IMG/VR virus record: IMGVR_UViG_3300023179_000302
Location: 1 to 33,938 of that record
Origin: a virus
Length of the DNA stretch: 33,938 bases
Direction: 5' to 3' (one strand)
Below are positions 20,579 to 28,700 of the stretch, piece by piece. Both the position numbers and the translations under genes were made by a program. The notes under the pieces are model-generated. The model had not been told where the DNA came from. It ran no database searches and was given only the letters and a program-made list of their open reading frames with translations. The stretch's first letter is position 1, and every line of letters starts with the position of its first letter.

Positions 20579-20799
20579 TGCTACTTCGTGAGTATCAAAA
20601 AGCAAATATCGTCCGCGGACCCTGGCCCGGCAGCTGGTTTTGACCCGGGCAAAACACCCCCCAAAAAATAATTTGAAAAAACCCGTTGACAATTAGCGAG
20701 CGCACGCTAAATTTCCCAACGTAGCGAGGCAAAACGCCGAGCTCATCAAACCAAAACCCGGAAGATCCAACCGGGCAAACAAACGGGAGTATGACACAA
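20579..20799 (+). promoter_or_regulatory. Strong sigma70-type promoter with embedded palindrome for ardA
   Basis: TTGACA (20686-20691), 16 bp, TAAATT (20708-20713). The spacer holds the palindrome TTAGCG, AGCGCA, CGCTAA (20693-20710), so a bound repressor would block the promoter. The leader with ACGGGAG (about 20783-20789) precedes ATG 20800. No other gene is visible. Confidence 0.65.
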
Positions 20800-20802
20800 A
20801 TG
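20755..20802 (+). repeat. Duplicated 5' leader, copy 1 (ardA)
   Basis: AACCCGGAAGATCC, then a GGGCAAACAA stretch and ACGGGAG, ending at ATG. It aligns with copy 2 at 21663-21708 over about 45 bp with few differences. Confidence 0.7.
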
Positions 20803-21327
20803 CAAACGCAAGACAACACGATGACAGGGCCGGCGGTCTACGTCGGCACGTATAGCAAATACAACCGCGGCAGCCTCGGCGGCCGCTGGGTCGAGCTCGA
20901 ACAATTCGCCGGCGACCGCGAAGGCTTCCTGGCTCACTGCGCCGAGATCCACGCCGACGAGCACGACCCCGAGCTCATGTTTCAAGACTTCCAGGGCTTC
21001 CCCCGGGAATTCTACGGCGAGAGCTGCCTGCCCGAGCGCCTGTTTGAGTGGCTCGAGATGACCGAAGACGACCGCGAATTGCTGGCCCGCTACGTCGACG
21101 CCACCGGCGACGACGACGCCGAGCTCCGCGACGCTCAAGACCGCTACGCCGGCACCTACCGCGACGGCGCCGAGTTTGCCGAAGCCATGGCCGAAGAATG
21201 GGGCTGCATCCCCAAAGACCTGCCCGCCTGGATCTCGATTGACTGGGAGCACAGCTGGGAAGGCGGCTTGCGCTTCGACTACTCGACCAGCGACCACAAC
21301 GGCGAAACCTGGTTCTTTCACAACTAA
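20800..21327 (+). CDS. ardA: Anti-restriction protein ArdA
   Basis: 175 residues. VYVGTYSKYNRGSLGGRWVE at the N-terminus is the ArdA signature, followed by LEQFAGDREGFLAHCAEIHA, an acidic, DNA-mimicking middle (CAEIHADEHDPELMFQDFQG) and WISIDWEHSWEGGLRFDYST. ArdA mimics bent B-DNA and blocks type I restriction enzymes, and is typical of mobile elements that enter new hosts. The ATG at 20800 is preferred over 20791 because the GGGAG SD sequence would be only 1 nt from the latter and because the duplicated leader in front of the 103-aa gene ends at the matching ATG. The strong promoter fits immediate early expression. Confidence 0.9.
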   Translation: MQTQDNTMTGPAVYVGTYSKYNRGSLGGRWVELEQFAGDREGFLAHCAEIHADEHDPELMFQDFQGFPREFYGESCLPERLFEWLEMTEDDRELLARYVDATGDDDAELRDAQDRYAGTYRDGAEFAEAMAEEWGCIPKDLPAWISIDWEHSWEGGLRFDYSTSDHNGETWFFHN

Positions 21328-21343
21328 CCCGGAGGCACCGACC

Positions 21344-21589
21344 ATGACCACGCTGACAAAACCCGTCACCCGCAAAGCCCGCACCACACCGGCCGCCCAT
21401 GGCGTCCGGCCCGAGCTCGTCATCTCGCTGCATCCCGGCGGCATTATCGGCATCCGCGAAGCCGGCCGCCGCGACGCCTCCGGCATCATGTTCGAGGCCG
21501 CCCGGCTCTACGTCGACGGCATCCGCGCCAAGGCCGCCAAGCTCCGCGAAGAAAAACGCAGAGCCCGCGCCGCCAAGCGCCGCCGCTGA
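21344..21589 (+). CDS. Small basic phage protein, unknown
   Basis: 81 residues with SD GGAGG before ATG 21344. PELVISLHPGGIIGIREAGR is a pattern I recall from small phage proteins of unknown function, followed by FEAARLYVDGIRAKAAKLRE and a very basic end (KRRARAAKRRR). It follows ardA by 16 bp, probably as part of the same transcript. Confidence 0.55.
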   Translation: MTTLTKPVTRKARTTPAAHGVRPELVISLHPGGIIGIREAGRRDASGIMFEAARLYVDGIRAKAAKLREEKRRARAAKRRR

Positions 21590-21705
21590 CCGCCCGACAC
21601 CGGCGCCGCCTCGAGCGACGCCGGCACGGACGGCCACCAGGTCGACCACACAACAACAACCGAACCCGGGAAGATCCGACCCGGCCAAAAACGGGAGCAA
21701 ACACA
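21590..21705 (+). other. Trailer and duplicated leader
   Basis: No gene. It holds a GC-rich inverted-repeat trailer and the second copy of the ardA-type leader (AACCCGG to ATG, 21663-21708). A similar trailer follows the 131-aa gene at 22410-22460 (CCGGCGCCGG twice), as if a gene-unit had been copied. Confidence 0.5.
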
Positions 21706-21708
21706 ATG
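21663..21708 (+). repeat. Duplicated 5' leader, copy 2
   Basis: AACCCGGGAAGATCC, CCGGCCAAAAACGGGAG and ATG. Aligns with the ardA leader (20755-20802), including the SD sequence and start. Confidence 0.7.
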
Positions 21709-22017
21709 CACAACAACAACCACCTGCCCGGCCCTTGGGCTGTTGGCGACGATCACAGCATAGAATCACCCACGCCCGGAGGCGGGTGCGTCGTCGTCAT
21801 CGGCCGGCACAAAATCCTCGGCTATACCGGCGAACAAGCAGCCGCAAACGCCCGCCTCATCGCCGCAGCGCCTTGCATGCTGCTCGCCCTCACCATCGCC
21901 CGGGCGCACATCCGCCGCGCCCTCGACGAGATCCCCGAGAACGACGGCCACCTCGCCGGCGCCCTCGCCGTCATCGGCGACGCCATCACCAAAGCCACCG
22001 GAGGCGACTTCGAATGA
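21706..22017 (+). CDS. Phage protein with the common NARLIAAAP motif
   Basis: 103 residues. WAVGDDHSIESPTPGGGCVV and the core AAANARLIAAAPCMLLALTI are a common phage motif (AAANARLIAAAP-x-LL-x-AL) seen in many temperate phages, function unknown. A helical C-terminus follows (GHLAGALAVIGDAITKATGG). The start is set by the SD sequence (ACGGGAG) in the duplicated leader. The stop overlaps the next gene (ATGA). Confidence 0.65.
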   Translation: MHNNNHLPGPWAVGDDHSIESPTPGGGCVVVIGRHKILGYTGEQAAANARLIAAAPCMLLALTIARAHIRRALDEIPENDGHLAGALAVIGDAITKATGGDFE

Positions 22018-22409
22018 ACGCCGCCACCATCACCCCCGCCGCCGAGCTCGAGCTCATCCGCCAGGCCTTCGACATCGGCCACCGCGACGGCACGCACGCC
22101 GGCGAGCGTAGCGCCGCCAAGCTCTTCACCGGCGACGACGCCGACCAGCTGGCCCGCCAATGCCTCGAGGACGTCGCCGACGGCAGCCCGGAGCTCTGGC
22201 AGCTCATGCCCGATCCGTGCACCGACGAAGACGCCTGGAGCCTCATTTATGACGCCGGCCACGACGTCACCGAGGCTTCCGCCGAGCTCGCCGACAACAT
22301 CGCCGGCAGCTATGCCGACGGCTACGGCGCCGGCTGGGCCGCCCACATGAAACGGCATGCCGAGCTACACCTCGCGCTGTTCGCCGACTTCGAAACCGTC
22401 CCCCATTGA
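22014..22409 (+). CDS. Phage protein, helical and acidic, unknown
   Basis: 131 residues, ATGA overlap with the 103-aa gene. Helical and acidic (ELELIRQAFDIGHRDGTHAG, QLARQCLEDVADGSPELWQL, WSLIYDAGHDVTEASAELAD). Asp/Glu-rich, like many small phage proteins that act by mimicking DNA or binding host proteins, but this is not shown here. It lies downstream of ardA in the anti-defence and early block. Confidence 0.55.
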   Translation: MNAATITPAAELELIRQAFDIGHRDGTHAGERSAAKLFTGDDADQLARQCLEDVADGSPELWQLMPDPCTDEDAWSLIYDAGHDVTEASAELADNIAGSYADGYGAGWAAHMKRHAELHLALFADFETVPH

Positions 22410-22461
22410 CCGCCGCACCCCGGCGCCGGATACTCCCGGCGCCGGCAGCGGCCGCCAAACC

Positions 22462-22653
22462 ATGAGCCACCAAGACGCAAAACAAATCGCCCGCGACGTC
22501 GTCCGGGACCTCCTAAGCAAACACCCGCCCGGGCTCGTCGCCATGATCCTCGATCAGCTCAAGATCATCCGCCGAGCCACCAAGGATCTCACCATTTACG
22601 CACCAACCGAAGGAAAGCAGACGCATGAAACGCAAAACACCCGGCACCCCTAA
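22462..22653 (+). CDS. Small phage protein, unknown
   Basis: 63 residues: a helical start (SHQDAKQIARDVVRDLLSKH), a hydrophobic helix (PGLVAMILDQLKIIRRATKD) and a Thr/Asn-rich tail. It has no clear SD sequence and overlaps the next gene by 29 nt. Weaker evidence than its neighbours. Confidence 0.4.
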   Translation: MSHQDAKQIARDVVRDLLSKHPPGLVAMILDQLKIIRRATKDLTIYAPTEGKQTHETQNTRHP

Positions 22654-22795
22654 CGCCCCCGACACCTGCCCCCATTGCGGCGCCTCGATTAACGCCGCGT
22701 CCCTCCTCGCCAAACGTCCCAGCCCCGCCCGCGCCGCCGCCGCCCGCCGCGCCGCCACCTTCCCGCGCCCTAACCGCAGGAAAGCAGAAGCATAA
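22625..22795 (+). CDS. 56-residue protein with one CxxC motif
   Basis: MKRKTPGTPNAPDTCPHCGA, then SINAASLLAKRPSPARAAAA and a basic end. CPHCG near residues 15-19 could be half of a zinc site. SD-like GAAGGAAAG precedes the ATG. It ends 22 bp before the convergent minus-strand cassette, and no terminator is obvious in this gap. Confidence 0.5.
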   Translation: MKRKTPGTPNAPDTCPHCGASINAASLLAKRPSPARAAAARRAATFPRPNRRKAEA

Positions 22796-22817
22796 AACTT
22801 CCGCAGCCCGGCACCCC

Positions 22818-23087
22818 TTACTTGCCAGGCCCCGCCGGATCATCACGCATCATTAGATGCCCCCCGGCAAACGCGCAGCCCAAGCACGCGACAAACCCCA
22901 GCACCCACGGCCAACCCGCCACCGCCGCCGCGAAAATCCCGCGGCCCCATTCCAGCTTCCCCTGGTAATCCCACGTCGCAAACACCGACGGCCCTTGCCA
23001 CGTCGCACCCAGCACCCCCGACATAAACGCACAAGCCAGCGCACCATAACACCCCACCGCCAGCAACACCCACGCAAGCGCCTTCAT
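22818..23087 (-). CDS. Two-helix membrane protein beside the integrase cassette
   Basis: 89 residues from ATG 23087, which overlaps the stop of the FGE-like gene (TGATG). Two hydrophobic helices (LAWVLLAVGCYGALACAFMS and FAAAVAGWPWVLGFVACLGC) joined by a polar loop with Trp. A holin-like or lysogenic-conversion membrane protein is possible; a role in exclusion is another. No family recognised. Confidence 0.6.
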   Translation of the reverse strand: MKALAWVLLAVGCYGALACAFMSGVLGATWQGPSVFATWDYQGKLEWGRGIFAAAVAGWPWVLGFVACLGCAFAGGHLMMRDDPAGPGK

Positions 23088-24046
23088 CAATTCCACTTCG
23101 CCAGGCGAAGCCCCATCCACTGATTCACCGCCGCCGCCGGCTGCTCACCCCGCCGCGTCGACCGCACCGACAGCTCCCCCAGCGTCGCATAAGCCCCGCC
23201 GCGAAACCGGCGCGGCGTCATCCCCACCGTTGCCAAATCAAAACACCACTCCGCCACATTCCCACTCATGTCATACAGCCCCAACTCATTCCCCAGCCGC
23301 GTCCCCACCCGTTGAGCCGACCCCGCATTCATCGAATACCAAGCCACCGCGCCCACCTCATTCGACCCCGCATACGTATATCCGCCGCTCTTCGTCCCGC
23401 CTCGAGCCGCCCACTCCCACTCCCGCTCACTTGGCAACCTCCACCCATTCCCGCCCACCATCGCCACGTCATCCCGCACCCCCGACCGATACACCGCGCC
23501 GCCCACCTGATACACCGGCGACAACCCCGACCACTCCGACAACGCATTGCACCACTTCACCGCATCATGCCAAGTGATCCCGCCCACCGGAAAATCATCC
23601 CCCGCATACGACCCCGCGCCAATGTCATAACCATTCGCCGCCGCCCACACCCGCACCGGCGCCCATTGCGAACCCTTCACCTCATACCGCGTTATGACAA
23701 ACCCGTCGATCCACCCCGACCCGAACCACGCCGACTGCACCCCTCCATCCACCGTCACCCCATCGAACACCGGCAGCGGCGTCGGTGACGGCGACGGACT
23801 CGGCGACGGCGTAGGCTCCGCCACCTCCGTCACCTCGCCCCGCATCCGGAAAAACCCCGCATCATTTGTCACCCTTCCCGCCTTCACCTGCCCATTCTGC
23901 AACATCCCCACCTCGATCACGACCGGCACCCACGGCCCACCCGGCTCATCCGCCCGCTCCAACCCCACCACCACCTCCACCTGCTTCCCCACAACCGCGA
24001 CCGCCGACCCGACAACCAAGAACCAGACAAGATACTGCGCTTTCAT
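23087..24046 (-). CDS. Exported FGE-sulfatase-fold (C-type-lectin-like) protein
   Basis: 319 residues. Residues 1-20 form a signal peptide-like helix. About 20-75 resemble a beta-domain (VVVGLERADEPGGPWVPVVI), a SPSPSPTP linker follows (about 82-95), then the FGE/SUMF1 fold: NGYDIGAGSYAGDDFPVGGI, WHDAVKWCNALSEWSGLSPV, GNGWRLPSEREWEWAARGGT, LGLYDMSGNVAEWCFDLATV and a C-terminal RRFRGGAYATLGE to GLRLAK. True formylglycine-generating enzymes have two Cys near RGG-x5-C-x4-C; these are absent, so an active enzyme is unlikely. The fold is more likely a binding module, as in phage surface or DGR-target proteins, but no reverse transcriptase or template repeat is visible. ATGA overlap with the lipoprotein gene. 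Confidence 0.75.
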   Translation of the reverse strand: MKAQYLVWFLVVGSAVAVVGKQVEVVVGLERADEPGGPWVPVVIEVGMLQNGQVKAGRVTNDAGFFRMRGEVTEVAEPTPSPSPSPSPTPLPVFDGVTVDGGVQSAWFGSGWIDGFVITRYEVKGSQWAPVRVWAAANGYDIGAGSYAGDDFPVGGITWHDAVKWCNALSEWSGLSPVYQVGGAVYRSGVRDDVAMVGGNGWRLPSEREWEWAARGGTKSGGYTYAGSNEVGAVAWYSMNAGSAQRVGTRLGNELGLYDMSGNVAEWCFDLATVGMTPRRFRGGAYATLGELSVRSTRRGEQPAAAVNQWMGLRLAKWN

Positions 24047-24423
24047 GGCCCGAAACTAAGCCCCGGCCGCGCCTCCAGCCAAGGCCGAATATCCAACAGC
24101 ATCCGCTCCGGCACCGGCTCACCCCGCTGAAGCCGCCGCCACACATGCGCCCCCGTCGGCGTATCCGTCGCCCGGATCACCACCGAGGGCCCCACCGGCA
24201 GCCCCTCCTCCGAAGTCCGCACCCGCACCGCGATCGGCGCCACCCCCACATACTCATTATTCCGCTCGATATACGCCCCCCGCGGAATCGTCTGCACCAG
24301 CACATCCCGAAAATACTCCACCTCCGGCACCGGCTCAGGTTCCGGTCCCGTGGCACAACCCACCACCGCCGCCGCGACTACAGCGGCGCCGGCTCGTGCA
24401 CAAGCGCGTGATAATGCTTCCAT
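24043..24423 (-). CDS. Small lipoprotein with PEGA-like region
   Basis: 126 residues with an ATG at 24423, 46 nt inside the end of the integrase gene. A lipobox VVGC at 20-23 predicts lipidation at C23 and outer-membrane or periplasmic location. IPRGAYIERNNEYVGVAPIA (about 52-71) has the PEGA pattern (polar strand, G-x-x-x-G-x-x-P). The rest is strand-rich (PSVVIRATDTPTGAHVWRRL). PEGA domains are often in cell-wall- or protein-binding surface proteins. The gene is part of the integrase, lipoprotein, FGE, membrane-protein cassette, all with overlapping ends, suggesting expression from the prophage. Confidence 0.65.
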   Translation of the reverse strand: MEALSRACARAGAAVVAAAVVGCATGPEPEPVPEVEYFRDVLVQTIPRGAYIERNNEYVGVAPIAVRVRTSEEGLPVGPSVVIRATDTPTGAHVWRRLQRGEPVPERMLLDIRPWLEARPGLSFGP

Positions 24424-25523
24424 GTTGTCTTGATGTCCCCGTGACGCAGCAACCGACTCGCCACCTCGATTCCATCCCGCATCGCAATCTCCGCGCCGAA
24501 CTGCTTCCGCAACTCATACGCCCCCTTCGTCCGCTCCGGAATAAACGGACGCACAAACGCATTGATCGTCCGGTGCGTCAACGCATGAGCATCCGTAGGA
24601 TTCGCCCGCGGTATGACAAACTCCCCATCCCGCCCCAGTGCCCGCCGCAACTGAGCCAATAAACGCAACCGCACCGGCACCTCCCCGCTCCGCCCCTTCG
24701 GCTTCCACCACGAACCATCCGGCAACCGCCGCCGCACCAACTGCAAAAGCGGCGACCGCTTCCCCTTCACCACCCAATCCCGACGAAGCGCCGCCACCTC
24801 CACATTCCGCAGCCCGCAATACCGCATCAACGCCCACACCGCCCAGACTCTACGCTCCTCCAGGTCCGCCGACGTCCGCAACCTCTCCGCCGCCGCATCC
24901 ATCTCCTTCAACGTCGCCGCCGGAATCAAAGTGAACCCCTCAAACTCCTCCTCATCATCCTTCGTCTCCACCCGCACCTTACGAAGCTCCGACACATCCG
25001 GCATCACGAGCTTCGCATCCCGATACCAATCCATCGCAACAGGCTGGAACATCGCCAGGATCTGCCGCGCCGTAGACTTCCGCCCCTCCGGCGACCCCGG
25101 CCAAGCCCGCAAATAACTCCGCAACTCCGAAGCCGAGCACCGCGTCATCGCCACCGCATCCTCATCCCCACCCGCAAACGACCGCACCCACTTACGCAGC
25201 GTCGACACATTATTCCGACGTGTCGAAGCCTCCGACATCTGCAACCAAACTTTACAAATATCCCCGACCGACGCATACCCCGGCCGCGCCATCGTCTCCC
25301 GCGCATCGCCCCCGGCCAGCAGCTGCTTGGCAATAATCTTCGCTTGCGCCAGCGCCAACTTCTTGTCAGAGTGTCCAGTCGATCGGTTATGACGCTTACC
25401 ATGCACCAGCACCCGGTAATACCAACAATTACTGTCCTTCGGTTTATACACCGACACCTCGCCATGCTTACGCTGACGCCGAGCCACTTTCTGTGCCACT
25501 TCCATACGCGCAGCATCGCTCAC
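24378..25523 (-). CDS. int: Tyrosine-type site-specific integrase
   Basis: 381 residues from a GTG at 25523; the ATG at 25505 is an alternative. It inserts and excises phage DNA at attP/attB. The N-terminal arm-binding domain contains SVYKPKDSNCWYYRVLVHGK and the core-binding domain SASELRSYLRAWPGSPEGRK. Catalytic residues are R239 (CGLRNVEV), a Lys near 274-277, R339 (YELRK, where the usual His is Tyr336), H361 (LLRHGD) and the nucleophile Tyr371 (TTWKHYHAL). The substitution of His by Tyr in the second motif is tolerated in some members. The attP lies in the 201 bp upstream. Confidence 0.9.
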   Translation of the reverse strand: MSDAARMEVAQKVARRQRKHGEVSVYKPKDSNCWYYRVLVHGKRHNRSTGHSDKKLALAQAKIIAKQLLAGGDARETMARPGYASVGDICKVWLQMSEASTRRNNVSTLRKWVRSFAGGDEDAVAMTRCSASELRSYLRAWPGSPEGRKSTARQILAMFQPVAMDWYRDAKLVMPDVSELRKVRVETKDDEEEFEGFTLIPAATLKEMDAAAERLRTSADLEERRVWAVWALMRYCGLRNVEVAALRRDWVVKGKRSPLLQLVRRRLPDGSWWKPKGRSGEVPVRLRLLAQLRRALGRDGEFVIPRANPTDAHALTHRTINAFVRPFIPERTKGAYELRKQFGAEIAMRDGIEVASRLLRHGDIKTTWKHYHALVHEPAPL

Positions 25524-25614
25524 GTGTGCGCATCTTGCAAGAGAAATCTTTCCTCGAAATCAGAAATCTTAACAGAGGCCCTTGGCCCGCTGCTAAGAAC
25601 TTATAAGAGATTTT

Positions 25615-25653
25615 GCGGCCATAGCTCAATTGGATAGAGCATCTGACTACGGA
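25615..25653 (+). tRNA. 5' half of tRNA-Arg(ACG), probable attP core
   Basis: Acceptor strand GCGGCCA, then TA, D-arm GCTC/GAGC, the anticodon stem TCTGA and loop CTACGGA with anticodon ACG at 25649-25651. The following bases (CCGCTGG) do not match the expected TCAGA, so the gene breaks off at the end of the anticodon loop. The 3' half, T-arm and CCA end are absent. This is a tRNA fragment as carried at phage attachment sites, with crossover near the anticodon loop. Confidence 0.8.
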
Positions 25654-25704
25654 CCGCTGGTTTCTCTCTGTCGGATTGGCACTCAGGCCAGTTACCGTGC
25701 CACT

Positions 25705-25720
25705 TGGCGCCGACGCGCCA
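25705..25720 (-). terminator. Short perfect hairpin after the giant virion gene
   Basis: TGGCGC, 4-nt loop, GCGCCA, 5 bp after the stop on the minus strand. There is no T-run. It may protect the 3' end or slow transcription before attP and the integrase. Confidence 0.35.
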
Positions 25721-25724
25721 CTCT

Positions 25725-28700
25725 TCAGAACCTTCTTTGCAGGTAGTCCGCGGCCCTTTGTTCCGGCGGCGCCACCGGAATCTGCCCTACCAGCTCGAGC
25801 GCCTGGTCGAGCAGCCGGATCTCATCCTTGTTGCCCATGAGCACGGATTGCGTGCGGATCGTGGCGGCCCGGCGCAGGTTCCGCTCGAGCGCGAAGTTAC
25901 CGGCCAGCGCCGCCGTCTTGCCGAGCGCCTGGATGTCGTCGATTTGCCGCAGGTTTTGCCGCAGCCCTTGGAGATAGCTCAGCTGCATTTGCAAGCGCAC
26001 CAAGTCCTCCGACCCCAGCTTGTCCGCCGGATACTCCGGATTCCCGTCTCGGTCGAACGCCGCCAGCACGCCATACCCCTTCGCATTGAGCCGCGTATTG
26101 AGCAGCCGCAGCTTGCCCTCCACCTCGTCCGCATTGCGCATCGCTTGGCTGCCGAACCCGATCGGATCGCGGACAAAAAGCCGCCCCACGAACGGCACAT
26201 CCGCCGCCTCCTGCATCGGCCGTCCGCCGTCCATCGCCTCGAGCATCCGCACCGTCTCATCCGCCTGCCGCGAGATCGCTTGCTGCGTGATATACTGCAA
26301 CTTCGCCGGCGAGTAGTTAAACATCTGCCCGATCTTCCGGTAAAACTCCGGCGTCGTGCTGTAGTATTGCTCGCTCGGCGGGAGATTCACCATCCACGGC
26401 GACACGATATTGCGCTGCCGGTAGTTCGACCAATTCATCCCCGCCTCCATCAACGTCGCCAGTTGCGGCCCGAAGAATTGTATCGGCGAGCCCGGGTCCC
26501 CGATCCGCTTCAGCAACATCATCGCCGTCTTGTCCGCGTCCTCCACCGGCCGGCTCAACAGATCATCCATCACCGCGTTGTAGACCACCGAGCCCATCAC
26601 GCCCTCCGGTCCGTAGGGGAACGGAATGCTGAAGCCATTGATGTCCATGAAATTCATCCGATCCTCCACCGGCCGTTGCCGCTCACGGTCCCGGTCCTCC
26701 CGGCGCATCATGAGATACGAAGCCACGGCGGCGCCGCCGAAGATCATTGGCATCATCACGAGCAGCCGCGTCCAAGCCGTCCCCCGCACGCCCGGGTCCG
26801 GATCGCTCAGCTTCTGCACCGCATTGCGCACGCCCTGGAACATCGGATTGAGGAACCCCGGAATGTTCATGATGATCCGCGCATCGGCCACGCCAGGGTG
26901 CTCGTTGAATTGCCCCGCCGCCGTCCAATACTTTATCAGCGCCTCCTCATCGGTCCCGCCGCGGCGCAGCACCGACACCGCCGCGCCCTCGCGTCCCGCC
27001 GTCTCGAAAAACTCCGCCAACGCCGGCCCCGTGAGTCCCACGGCCGAGCCGACCACGGCACCGACCGCCGCACCCACCGGACCGCCCACGACAAATCCTA
27101 CGCCGGCGCCCGGCGCGACGAGATTCATAACATCCCCCAGCTTCCACAACGGGAAGAGCCAGTTGCTCGGCTGCAACACCGTCGCCAGGATTTTCACCAC
27201 CGGGTCCTTCGCCTGGCTCACGTAGAATCCTTGCGAGAACCACTGCCACACCGCCCCGTGCCGGATCGCATTCACCAGCTCCGTCTCGCTCGGTTCCACC
27301 CGACTCAGCAGCAGCCCCTCCGAGAACACCTGCGGATATTTCTTCGTGAACTTATTCATCGTCCCCAGGATATGCGTCCCCCCGGGAATCCAGGCGATCG
27401 GGTCCGGATTCAGAATCGTCTGCGTGAAAATGTCGCGGAACAGATTTCGTATGGCAAACACCGGCCCCTGCGTGATCTGCCGCTTCCAATTCTGTGTCAT
27501 AGGCCCCAGCGCCCAGCTCAAGAACCGCCCCGCCTTGCTCGCCACCTGCGGATTGGCAAACATCCCGAAGATCGCCGGATCGCCCAGCTGGTAATACTCC
27601 CGCTGCCCGTCCCGCAGCAACGACACCACATTCACATCCTCCGGCTTCACCGGCCGCCAGATATCCTTGAAATTCCACGACAGATTGATGTCATCCGGCG
27701 TCAGGTCCGGCCGGAAACCCAGGAGCGGCTCCATCTGATCCGCCACCGCCTCGAGCACCCACGGCTTCACCTCATCGGCACTCACCGAAGCCACCGCCTT
27801 CATCGGCATTTTCAGCTGCACGATCGCCGAGCCCGCAATACTCCGGGCGTCGATCGGTAGCGACTTATCCGTCGCCACCCGCTTCATCGAATCCACCAGC
27901 GTCAGCCCAAACCGATTCCAGTAATACGCCTCGAACGCCGTCCGCACCCGCTCCTCCGTCACCTCGTCGATTTGCCGGATCGCCTCGCCCGAACCCCGTG
28001 CCCGGTAAAGCCCCGTCTGCATCTCGCCGCCGCCCTTGCCCGCCCGGCCGCGTCCCTCCTGCATCACCCGCGGCAAAGGCCAGTAAGTATCCCGCGCCCC
28101 CGTGATCCGGTCCCGCTCGCCCGGCTTCAGCAACCGGCCGAAATCCTTCAAGTCCAACACCGCATCATGGAACGCCGACTGCTCGGCAAACAGCGCATCG
28201 AAATCCTTAATCTCCGTCCGCGCCGTCGTCACGATCGCCTCGAGATCCGCCGGCGTCACGCCCTCCCGCATGCCAGGGTATTCCAGCTTATTCTTCTTCC
28301 ACCGCTCCAAAGACTCCAGCGCCCAGGCCGCTTCGTCGAATTGCCCCAGCTGCTTCGCCGGCACCTTCCGCCGCAGATCCCGCCACGTCGCCTTGGTGAA
28401 ATACGTGAACTTCCCATCCGGCCCCACCGCCCGCAGCCCCTTGCTTCCGCTTTGCCCGCTGATCGCCAGCTGCGTCTCCGCCCCGATCGAGAGGATCATA
28501 TTGTAGGCCGACAAGAGCGGCGTGAGATTCTTCTTCTCCACCGCCCGCATCTTGGCGATCGCCTGGTCGCGGGTCATCCCCACCTCCTTGCGTTGCTTGA
28601 GGATCGCCCGCCGGATCGTCCGGTCGAGCTTCGACACCGGCGCCCCGCTCGAGAGCCCGGCCACCGCATTCTCACCCATCCGGATCAATCCCCCGATCGT

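Larger units (their letters stand above)
25524..25724. promoter_or_regulatory. attP region between the integrase and the giant virion gene
   Basis: No gene. It carries two copies of AGAAATCTT at 25542-25550 and 25562-25570, exactly 20 bp apart, the tRNA half 25615-25653, and two hairpins (TGGCAC/GTGCCA at 25677-25702, TGGCGC/GCGCCA at 25705-25720) after the 2142-aa gene. The repeats could be arm-type integrase sites. A -10-like TATAAG (about 25602) precedes the tRNA half. Confidence 0.65.

Noticed and set aside
20627-20675. Plus-strand terminator after the second RHH gene
   Set aside because: A GCCCGG/CCGGGC stem exists but is followed by A- and C-runs, not by T.
20791-20799. Upstream ATG of ardA at 20791
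   Set aside because: It lies 1 nt from the SD sequence; the ATG at 20800 has proper spacing and matches the duplicated leader.
23087-24046. Diversity-generating retroelement target system
   Set aside because: The FGE-like fold is a usual target, but no reverse transcriptase (YxDD motif) or A-rich template copy of the C-terminus is found in the window.
25615-25690. A complete tRNA-Arg gene, or one with an intron after the anticodon
   Set aside because: After the anticodon loop the bases do not pair with the stem, and no T-arm or acceptor complement (TGGCCGC) follows in the next ~100 bp. No intron features are seen.
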